Below the pieces are notes generated by a model, which worked only from the letters and a program-made list of their open reading frames with translations, was not told the DNA's origin and searched no databases. Shown here piece after piece: positions 1-9,781 of a stretch of 64,000 nt of DNA. The stretch is from positions 13,841,001 to 13,905,000 of the forward strand of contig WHVY01000002.1 in the NCBI GenBank assembly GCA_022266195.1. Reading direction: 5' to 3'. Source of the stretch: Tetranychus cinnabarinus. Taxonomy: Eukaryota > Arthropoda > Arachnida > Trombidiformes > Tetranychidae. Position 1 is the first letter of the stretch, and the number at the start of each line of letters is the position of its first letter. The position numbers and the translations under genes are program-made.

Positions 1-2500
1 TTTAACCAACTGTATCTATTTTTCTTGTTGTTGCTGTTGTTGTTAATGGTGATGATGAAGATAGCGATCAAGATGAACATTAATGTACAGATATTATGTG
101 GATGATGAGGCAAAGCTGGAAGAGAAAAGAAGGAAAGAGAAAGAAGAAGAAAAAAAAAAGAGTTAATTGAGGTTAAATGCAGTAAATGAATATGCAAAAA
201 TAACGAAAGAGTTATGTTTTTGTGTGTTACCAGGAATTAGGAAAGGCAAAAGTGTCAAAGAGTTGCCCAAAAAACACATAAAAATCTTACCCATCATTTA
301 CTGTGTAACCTAATCTCTTTAATCTGTTTATCAATTCTTGTTTTTGTTACTTTCTCCGTTCTGCTCTTTGAAGTTCGTTGCCAGAGTAAGTAAATTGTCA
401 ACAAGGGGTTCCCTATTAATTGCAAGGTTGACTGACGGAGAGATGAAAAGTCTGCCTTTGGATCTGTGTCAATTGAGTATGATTACATCTTTTTTATACA
501 CTTTTCATCTTCTTCCTTATCTTTTTCTTTCTCCTTCATCATCATAACTCGTCATCATTATCGTCATCGTCCTCGTCACCATCATCTTCTTGCTCTTGTT
601 CTTGTTATATTCTGATGCAGCTGCTGTTGTTATGCTTCCACTTCCCCGCAGATTCATTTAAGATTTGCTCCTTTCTGTCACGTCTTGCTCCAAGGTCTAC
701 GAATAACAACGGATTCCCTCGGCATTTTCCTTTCCTTTCCTTTCATCATGATTCTATTGAAACAACCAGATCATCGTCACCATCTTCATCTTTATCCTCA
801 TCACCATTAATCTAACTCAGAGTCTCTTCCTTCTTTCCGAGTTTACTCTTGTTTCCATGCCAAAAAAGCCAAGCCTGATAACCGGGCAAATTAAGATGAT
901 AATATAATAACTTGTGTTGCTTTGTGATGCTTTGATTTGTTTATTTGCTGAGTAAAAATGTAGATATATCCTTAAAGTAATTTAAATATATCTACTATGC
1001 ATGTGGGAATATGCCTTAGTAATAGCTTTAAATTTCACCATCCATAAGAACCATCATATTCATTATCATCCGCGTTTACCTTGTCTACCTCATCCTCAAC
1101 CTTCAATGTATTTTAATTTCGCATGTCCTTCGCTCATATTTCTTCTTGTTGCTTGTTGCTGTTCCTCATAATTAGCTTTTTCTTTCCTGGCTTCTGTAGG
1201 TTAAAAAAAGAGTGGTAAACAAAGTCAATACAATGAAACCAAATGATAAGCACTTGATCATTATTATAGTGTTCAATTGCAATCTAAACATTATTACTTC
1301 ATTTGCTCCAAATAGCTTGAAACAAACAACATGTGTAACCAATATCCCATACAATTGAACACGAAAAAAAGAGACAAAAACAATCATTAAAATGAAATTT
1401 ATGCCTAATAACCAACCTTACCTTAGAAACACATCACCTTCAATTTTGTCTTCCTTACCATTCCTATTTATTGCATCTACTCGATTCAACCGTTTGTACT
1501 CCATTTGAAAGAATTGAAATTTGTAATTAAATACAGATTAATTTTGCTATATATGCTAATCATATATATAATGTAATTTCAATTACTAATGTATGAAGAA
1601 ACATTGAACAGGCACCAAGCAATTCCAATGAGTGATTGCATGAACTAGAAGGTAAAAAGGTATTGATCTGTAACGGAAGAAACAAGAAACAAAAACAAAA
1701 ATTAAAACATTTTATGTTCAAACAATTAAAACGAGTTTTTGCCTCTTCTTTCACTTACCTAGCTTAATCCAAATTAATTATTTCTTTAACTTTTGATTAC
1801 GTGTTTGGAAACAAATTGGTTTATGTGATAAATGATAATGGCATTCCCAATTTGCGGCCAGCCACAACATTAACATTTTCATTTGGCTATTAACAAGAAC
1901 GAAACACAAAATGGTCGGTTGACTGTGTTAGCACTCTCATTATAGATATTGTGGTTTGCAGCTGTTATTGTCTTCTCGATTAAACCCATTTAGCATCGAT
2001 TAACTCTGGTAAATGCCATTCTCTTTCCGCATTCACCTTTGCTTTTCACCAATTCGCGGTGATTAAGGAGGGACCAGAGCATCCAAAATAAACAAAGGGC
2101 ATGCAAGGTCTTTACGGAAGTGGGACTTTCATTACACGTTACGGTCTTTCAAATGTTCACCTTATCCTTTGCCCTACACTGATCATTATGAAATTTTTGC
2201 TTTTCATGATAAAAAGATGAAGGTCTTTACTGTCAACTCTACTTTATCATCAGCATTTGTACTGAATACTGTTCCTTAATCCTATCTTGTTGTTGTTGTT
2301 GTTGTCACACCTTGTTCCTTAAGCAATCTGTTCACCTTATCCATCCCTTGAAAAGTGTTGCCAAATCCAGTGAAGAGAAGTCCTGAAATCCAGAATCAAA
2401 ATACAATTTTATCCATCTTTTGTGAATACCAACCTTGCCTGTACCAGTTTCAACTTGATTACCAACCAGTTTGACGTTAATTTGAAAGAGGATAAAAAAG
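1..2500. other. Intergenic, no supported gene
   Basis: I see no convincing coding exon here. Open frames in this stretch are short, low in complexity and mostly made of Ser/Phe/Leu codons from pyrimidine-rich DNA. Simple repeats are present, including TTG/TGT tracts near 30-45 and at 2288-2305 and CAT/GAT-type tracts near 540-590. Confidence 0.6.
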
Positions 2501-2668
2501 ATGTCCACCTACACATTACAATTTATTGTCCATTTTACAATCCTTTGCATGATGTTGGCCATAAATGAATGCAGCCGTAAATTTAGGAAAGGCCTGATGC
2601 TTGGTTATCTCCTTTCCTCCAGTGATAACTCAGACATTTTACCACTTCTTCCAATAGCTTTTGGGTGA
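2501..2668 (+). CDS. Small secreted peptide candidate, possible member of the local His-rich/PIP family
   Basis: I do not recognise a known family. An ATG at 2501 opens 55 codons ending in TGA at 2666-2668. The N-terminus reads as a signal peptide: hydrophobic residues 5-21 (LQFIVHFTILCMMLAIN region), then Ser-Arg-Lys and a second semi-hydrophobic block (GLMLGYLL), ending in ILPLLPIAFG. The stop overlaps a GTGAGT donor at 2665, so this may instead be a first exon with a phase-2 donor, the phase used by the two minus-strand His-rich genes nearby. A 39-nt intron to an acceptor at 2702-2703 would add about 17 codons, but that is very short. The spacing of basic residues and the GxxLxxxL block resembles the 4491-5212 gene. 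Possible poly(A) signal AATAAA at 3268. It could be chance, since only one exon supports it. Confidence 0.4.
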   Translation: MSTYTLQFIVHFTILCMMLAINECSRKFRKGLMLGYLLSSSDNSDILPLLPIAFG

Positions 2669-4490
2669 GTTGTCATGCTTTAATTAACCAGTAATAACCT
2701 TAGGGCGAGTGGCAGGAATGTCCAAATGTCTAGAATAGATTTCCATCTTGAACAATGAAACCTGATGAAATAAGAGGAAAAAATAACATCAACTGAGGTT
2801 TCAAGCAAATTCTTTAATCCATACAAAGATTAATCAAGATTAGATAGCAAAGTTATAGCTTAAACTATAATAACATTAGATTTACCTTTAATCAACTGAA
2901 TATAAGAAATATTACCAACCGGATTCACCTAAATCTGAAGATAAAAAGATGTGCATAAAAATGTGTTTTGTTTTGCATAAAAACAATGAAAAGTTGATCA
3001 TAAAAATATTACCTTCTATTCACCCACAATCTTTCATACGATTTCATACATATGATTAAATTGATCTTTCATAAAAATATATGAATCATAAATCCAGATC
3101 AGCAACATCTATTATAGAGCAATATGTTTGCTGATTAATTTTGATTATATTGCCATTAAGAATTGCTTATTCTCATGGCAAAAGATGAACAATGAAGGAT
3201 TTAACAGCTAAATTGATTGACAAGAATTGACATGTTTAATTAGCAAACATTTCAATTTAAGTACACAAATAAATCTGGTTAGGATAATAAAAGATACCAG
3301 ATATTATTTGGTTTAATTAAAGCCAATCGAGCTCAATTCAAAGGGGTGAGTAAGCTACGCCATCTAGTGGTTTTATTGGTAACCATTGACTTAAATCAAA
3401 AAATCGTTTTTAATTACAGAACAAATTGTTGAATATTCATCCGTTTTGCTGATTAACTGTGACTGCTGATTGAATGAATGAATCAAGAGAGATTAGATTA
3501 TTTCCTTAGTTTGATTTAGTTTCGATCATTGACTCAACAATCCTGAGACTTGTTTATTTGCTTGTAATTTGTGTTTTTTAATTCAACGACTGTAACGTTA
3601 TTTTCATTATTCATTTTTAATTAAACCATTTTCATCTTTTTTATTTAATTTCCATTTTAATTGTTCTCCAGTGGATTTGACAAGCTGTTCAAGTAAAACT
3701 GATTAAGAACCAGTTAGAGACACAAGTATCAACTTTACAACCTTTAAACAGACAAATTGACGAACGAGTTTGCGGAGACAATTTTCGGCTTCTCTTCACT
3801 AATGATCATCAATTTAATGCAAACATCAACCCTTTCGTTTCATAATTAAACCCAATTAAAAGGAAAAACTTTCTCTATTCCATTATCCAGTAATTATGAA
3901 ATAAGGTAAGAAACGAAGAAATCAAAATGGCTTTAATTTTAAAAGAGTACATCATTAAGATGAATTGTTTGATGTGAGTGAAAACAGGAGACAAGAAAGA
4001 AAAAAGAACCAAGACTTATTAAAATCTAATTGTAATTATCTTTCTGTGAAGAAACGATTAAAGTTGTATTTGATTCACGGAATTAACGTCTTGAAATGAG
4101 ATTGAATGGTCCACTGAATATTTTAAATGGCGTAGCAATTTGGTTTCTGAGTAAAATATGCTCAAATTACGCTGAAGAAATAATCTTTTTTCAATTTCAA
4201 TTGGCAAATTAATTTAATCATAATTGTAATTAAACGCTGCCATTCACCAAAGGATGAATAAAATGAAAAGTTGAAATGAAAACAAAACATACAAAAATAC
4301 GTTTGATACACAAAACAATGTATATATTGAGGTTTTTTTGCAGTTTAAATGTTAATTTGTACTGGGAATTAGAGAGATGTTAATTTAGCAACAGAAAAAA
4401 ACAAATTGATTAGTTCATTACGTCAAATTTAACGATTAAGCTGGTGATAAAGATGATGTTGAGGAAGGACAAGATGATTAAGGTAGTAAT
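2669..4490. other. Intergenic between divergent small secreted-protein genes
   Basis: AT-rich DNA without a supported exon on either strand. It contains AATAAA signals at 3268 and about 3284 that could end a plus-strand transcript from 2501, and a CTCF-like motif at 3355-3370, listed separately. Confidence 0.5.
3355..3370 (-). promoter_or_regulatory. CTCF-like insulator motif
   Basis: The minus strand reads CCACTAGATGGCGTAG. This fits the conserved bilaterian CTCF core (CCA..AG.(G/T)GGC(A/G)), including the GATGGCG form seen in arthropods. The site lies between the plus-strand ORF at 2501 and the minus-strand His-rich genes. Binding is an inference; a 16-bp match could be chance. Confidence 0.35.
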
Positions 4491-5212
4491 CTAATAGAAA
4501 TAAGGATGTCCAAAATGGTGATGATGATGCTCTGAATGGTCCCAAGGATCCGCATGTATATGATGATGATGTTCATCAAAATGATGATGATGATGATCAA
4601 TGTGATTGGTTAAATGGTGATTGTCAATATGGTGATGATGATGATCAACATGTTCGACGTGATGGTGATGATTTTCATGATGGTGATGATGATGTTCACT
4701 GCAGTCCGAAAAGAAACAAAAAAAGAGAGAGAGAAAAAAATTTGATTGTATCAGTCCATTAGAGGTAAGAGCAATTTCCTGATAATCATCATCATGATCA
4801 TCAGCATTTTCATCATGGCAAAGATCATTACTTTCATTGACATGTTAGAAGCAACAGAAAAAATCATCAATTTGTTTCTAATAATACAATTTCCTAGATT
4901 AGACAATGATGATTGATAATTACCATAGGAAATGCAATAGAGAAAAACAAAAAGCTTTCCTTTCCTTCCTGGTTTTTTTTGCCAGATTTAGAGGCATAAA
5001 AGGGTCAAAATACAATTTACTTACGGAATTTCAATCTTTTGGTGAGTTATCGGAATAGGAACAGGAATTGGAATTGGATGATGGTAGCGATTCCGTCCGG
5101 CTTGAAGTATGGCAGCCAGTGCAGCACCATAAAGCATCTTGGTGCTTGACTCAACAAAACATATGGTTGAACTGACGACACAAAAAGCTATTATCCAATG
5201 GCATGATTTCAT
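4491..5212 (-). CDS. Secreted histidine-rich protein (two exons, 131 aa)
   Basis: I recognise no named family. Exon 1 is 5212-5025 and exon 2 is 4698-4491; the intron is 4699-5024, with donor GTAAGT and a CTGCAG acceptor behind a long CT tract, phase 2 inside a Pro codon. The start is ATG 5212, in good context (GCCAAC before ATG); the upstream open frame has only a GTG. Residues 1-20 form a signal peptide (hydrophobic WIIAFCVVSSTICF), followed by a short amphipathic block, then HHPIPIPVPIPI. Exon 2 encodes 68 residues of which I count 36 His, in runs of four to six broken by Glu, Asp, Asn or Val, ending GHPYFY. Such a tail is expected to bind Zn, Cu or Ni or to switch charge with pH; that is inference. 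The neighbour at 6195-7115 is a likely paralogue. A TATA box lies at 5305-5311. Confidence 0.8.
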
Positions 5213-5304
5213 GTTGGCGCTTAATTTTTGGCGTTCTTTTTGATTAGGATTTGACACTTTGATTATTGATTGTTATTTGAAGTCTTGATTTTATTTGATA
5301 ATCC

Positions 5305-5311
5305 TTTTATA
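5305..5311 (-). promoter_or_regulatory. Candidate TATA box of the His-rich gene
   Basis: The minus strand reads TATAAAA, 93 bases upstream of the ATG at 5212. Transcription would start near 5275-5280, giving a 5' leader of about 65 bases. No initiator element was verified. Confidence 0.5.
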
Positions 5312-6194
5312 ACAATAATTTCTCACTCTCTTCCATCTCACTCAATAAATTCAATGCTTGATTAAATCTCTTCTTGTGCATCTTAATCAATCTCACTTTC
5401 TCATCATGTTGCAAAAGTAATATCCATATCTAACTCTTCCGGTCCTGTTTTTGATTAATTAGCGACTGTCCTCTTTAATCAACTTCAATCCCAATCAAAA
5501 ATGGTTTGCCACTATTGTCACTGATTACACCGTGTTAATACAGTTTGTTTATCACTCCGACTCTTATACAAGTGACAATTATAATGTTCTTAATTGTTGC
5601 CATTTCAACTTGACTTCATTCACTATTCAATTGACAATCAGCCACCAGGAAATTCATTTTAAATTGACCATGATTTAGACTAATTTGAAAAATATCTTTC
5701 AATATTAATCCCTATTCAATGAGAGATTAACGGTGTTTCTGGAATCATTTGATAGTGAAATACACTCAATTTGTGTCTACAACAAATGCATAGCTGCTTT
5801 ATTAAAGTCGCTTGAAAATTGTGACTTCAATGATTTACTTGGCAAAAATTGAATAGCATCAGGAGACAATTTGAATTACTATTTACAAGAGTGGAAAACA
5901 AACAGCTTGTAATCACTTTTAATTGTAACAGATTATTTGAAATCTCATATTGAGGAGGGACAATTGAAAATGAGTCGAGCTATGATTAGCATGAAAATGT
6001 AAGCTTTCATGTATCAACGGAGGTAAACAAAAAGCCAATCAAATCAAGAAAAAAAAGTAGTTACAATGTTTTACAATCGTGAACTAAAAAAAGGTAACAA
6101 TGATATTGAAAAGGTCATTAATTTGAGTGAAAAAAAAGGATCAAAAAAGGTGAGAGACAAAATGTTTGTTTGCTTCATATTCAGAATTGAGTAA
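5312..6194. other. Intergenic between the two minus-strand secreted-protein genes
   Basis: No supported exon. A minus-strand AATAAA (TTTATT on the plus strand, near 5798) could terminate the upstream gene at 6195-7115, about 400 bases beyond its stop codon. Confidence 0.5.
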
Positions 6195-7115
6195 TTATTT
6201 TCTTTTGCCAAACATGTTTCCCTGAAGATGACCATTGCCACCAATATGACCCAAATATTGGACTCCACCGCCCCAACTGTCGTATCCCTGTCCATGGCCA
6301 GACCAGTGATCAACTGGGTGATGATAAGAGTGTTGATATGTCCTGGAAGAGGGAAGAGAAGTGAAAACTCTAGTGAAAATGTAATGGAAAGAAAATGAGA
6401 GAAAGAGAAAGAATCGAATGAAAACCAAATCAAAAATTGATGATAGGGTTAACAATAAATACAGTAAGGACAGATACGGAAGACAACAGTACAAGTTGGA
6501 TGTTGAACAGGTTTTATTTTGGTTGAGACAATCACTTACGGAACCAGAATTATTTGCGGTTGACTTTGAGGTATATGCTGTATTTGTGGTGGTGCATGGT
6601 GATGCTGGCCCATTGGAACAGGTATTGGATAGGGAATAGGGATGGGAACAATATGTGATCCTCCACCTGAAGGTGGTCCACCACCGCCTCCACCAAGAAT
6701 AATGGTTCGGTCCTAAAACCAGAAATAAAAGATGAAACAGTGAGGTTACCATTAATGCTTCTCAAAGGTATACATTTATATAATATTTTCACTATTTCGT
6801 TAATGATTGTCCAAAGTTACCATTCATTGTGAATCGAGAGCAATTGAAGTAACAATCAATTAAATTATTGTCTATCCTATCAATTCAGGTATTAGAAAAA
6901 ATATCATTAATGTTATTGATTCTATATCATTTTTGGGTTTTTGCTCGTTTGGAAATCACTTGGCTCACTAGAGATGGTAACTTGGATGTTTTTAGAGAAT
7001 CAATAACTACTAATTAATAAATTAACAATTTACTTACCTTTCCCTTCTTCTTAGGTGATACATTTCCGATTGAAATAGCAAAAAAAGCGATTATAAATAA
7101 ACTTAAATGTCTCAT
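6195..7115 (-). CDS. Secreted Gly/Pro/His-rich protein (three exons, 132 aa)
   Basis: I recognise no named family. Exons are 7115-7038 (26 codons: signal peptide MRHLSLFIIAFFAISIG, then a KKKGK block), 6712-6540 (57 codons plus 2 nt) and 6342-6195 (stop TAA). Introns have GTAAGT donors and TTTTAG / TTCCAG acceptors, phase 0 then phase 2; every junction keeps one open frame. Exon 2 has a run of six Gly, then GGGSHIVPIPIPYPIPVP, HHH, and a Gln/Pro-rich stretch ending IILVP at the phase-2 junction. Exon 3 is rich in His, Gly, Tyr and Trp and ends MFGKRK. Signal peptide, PIP/PVP repeat, junction phase and length (132 versus 131) match the gene at 4491-5212, so I infer tandem paralogues, although exon number differs. 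A silk, cuticle or salivary role is possible but unproven. Confidence 0.75.
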
Positions 7116-9781
7116 AATGAGCGAGTATATAATCCACAGCAAGAAGGCACTTTTAACAGCTTATAACCTGGTCTAAGAGGGAAGAGACAGACAGACAAAA
7201 GATTACCATTGTAAACATGAAAATCAATCCAAATCGTTGATCATTAATTGTTATAGTTATATAAACTAAATTAAATAAAGCTTACTGATTAATAGATTGT
7301 CTTGAGTTAACCTTTTAACGAAGGAAAACCAGATTCACAAAGAAAAATGAAAAACAGATTAACTGTTGAATCGGTAGAGTAAAAACGGTTAGGTTGATGA
7401 GTTGAGGCCTAAAGGATCTTCATTATAACCACAACAGACGATGAAAAATTGATTGTAAAACGATGAAGATGATGAGATGTTAATTGGAGGACATTTAATC
7501 AACTTAATGAGAGTTAATAAACTGATGATGAACCATTTTATATGGAAAAATGAAAAGCAAAAAAATTGAATGGTAAAACCAGTGCAACCCACAAAGCAAA
7601 CATAAAAGGGGTTGCTCTTGTAGACCCTTGCAGACCCATCATAAGCTGTACATTGTTGAACTTGCTTCCACCCTCATAACCACCTCCAACCCCGTAACTC
7701 ATCATGGTGAAAGGGGTTTAATCATGATCTTATCAAACCTCAATCAACTAAATCCTCGCCTTCAGAATCTTCAGGCTCAATAAGCATTGCTCAATAAACA
7801 TAAACTGGTAACAAAATGTGGTTATGAAAAATTGGCATTAATCGCTTCAATAGACTAAAACGTTCGACCATTGTATCTTATTTACTTTATAATTTAATTT
7901 CTCCTTTAATCATTATCATAATAATCATGATCTTCAACATGTTCATCAAATCCTCCCTGTTGGTTATTGCGTGAGCGTCAATCTCATCATTACTTTTCCT
8001 TTTGGCCAACTGTGGATTCAATTTGTCCTGATTACTGTTCATTACTTGATTAGTTGATCATTATCAAAACAGTACGATTCCAGTATTTAATCATCATCCT
8101 TAATCAGAAAGAACCAGAAATTGCCAAGAAAATGGTGAAAAATGAAAATCTAATGAAAACCCAAACTCAGTCTCAAGCTGAGACTTGAAAACATCTTAAA
8201 TTGTCACAAACCTAATATTTGATTGTATTTTCAATTTCAACTGTTAACGAGCAAATTGTTTGGATTTCAACAATTGATGAAATTGAATGAAATACAATTG
8301 AAACCCAAAAAATGATACAATTTGGGTAAAAAAAGAGAGATGAGACTGGAAACAATTAGAAGTGTTTGTTGTGCCTTTAAACAGTCAATTGGTCACAAAC
8401 AATGAACCTTTAATTGTAAATATTGTATAATTAATAAATTTAATGAAACGATGAAATTGGAACAAAGATTATTGGGTTAATTTGAAAATTGATTATAATC
8501 AAGCGTAACTATTATTAAACATTAATTTAGCCCAAACCAAATGATCATTTGGTTAAGTCAATGAATTCAATGATAACTGAAGCTAGACTGGTAATCAAAA
8601 TGAGTGAAAGTTGATCACTCCATGGTCAGTTGAAACAGTTGATTGGTGAATGATGAAAGGTTGATTGACCTGATTGTCAATGAAATCACTGTCAAGGATT
8701 AACCAAAATTTGTATTAATTAGCTAAAGCTCAAGCCTAAAAAAACCCACAACAAATGTAATTGTCTTGAAAGTCAAAAGTGTTTCAATTAGCCAAAGGAA
8801 AAGATGATTGAATTGAATCAATAGATCAATATAAATTATCGATAGAGACAATGATTTCAATGGAATAAGGTTTATTATCAAAAAGGTAAAACAATCAAAA
8901 TTTAAGAGTAACTAAGGAATTAACTATTTGAAAATCAATAAGGTAATTGAAGGTAACTGCATACTTTCAGTACGCAAAGTCAACCTTTTCTTAAGATACA
9001 CTTTTGAGTAACTTCTGTAAAAAAAGAGTATTTTTGTTTCCAGGTTTTACCTTTGTTTTTATTCATATACTCTTATTAACATGAACAATTTACCATTCCC
9101 ATGATGATTTCAGATGAAGACTCGGTTTTGAATGATCAATTGTTAATTGTGTCATTGCGTTTAGCAACCAATAACCCATGATATACAAATAATGATTATA
9201 ATAAAGGCAAGGGTTTATAATAAAACTGAAGCAATGAAAAATTATAAATGTAAAATGGAATCAAAGGAAGAGAACGAAGAAGAAGCAACTAAATCAATCG
9301 ATGATCAACTGGTGATTAACTGTTAAGGGTTGAAAGTAAACACGATCAATTTCAAGTCTAAATTGTTAATAGTCACTGTTTTGCGCCACTCTTTTTTTTA
9401 AAATAGAGTAACATTGGAAAGATCAAAAGATAAAGACTTTCAAAGAAACAAAAAAATCTAAAGGAATAGAATAATATAAAGAAAGAGAATAGAAAAAAGA
9501 TAAGCTAATTATCATTAAGTTGAACCTTTGTTTCATCATATTCTTCACGTTGAACCAGCAAGAGTTTGAGGTTGAACTTTGTCTCATTTTGTTGAAAAAC
9601 CTACAAGACCATTTTAAGGTTGACAAAAAAACCGTTGAAGTAATTTTTCCTTTGTGTTTTTAATCCCAATCCTTTGTTTTAAATTGGGTTATTTTCGGGT
9701 TAACTTGAACACCTTAAAATAACCAAATAAATTAAGTGACATTAAATTGATTGGTGCTGTCAGAAATTGAAATCAACAAAA
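7116..9781. other. Intergenic, with one short Gly-rich ORF
   Basis: Mostly AT-rich DNA without supported exons. The minus strand at 7705-7538 has a 55-codon ATG frame starting in a GC-richer patch (7600-7710). It begins MMSYGVGGGYEGGSKF and ends in a hydrophobic tail. No splice signals or homologue support it, so it is not called as a gene. Confidence 0.5.

Noticed and set aside
4780..4839. Plus-strand His-rich open stretch (HHHDHQHFHHGKDHYFH then stop) inside the intron of the minus-strand His-rich gene
   Set aside because: It arises from the CAT/GAT repeat. No acceptor of the phase needed by the 2501 exon precedes it, and the upstream pyrimidine tract is poor.
5213..5257. N-terminal extension of the His-rich protein by 15 codons
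   Set aside because: The upstream frame opens with GTG, not ATG. The ATG at 5212 has good context and leads directly into the signal peptide.
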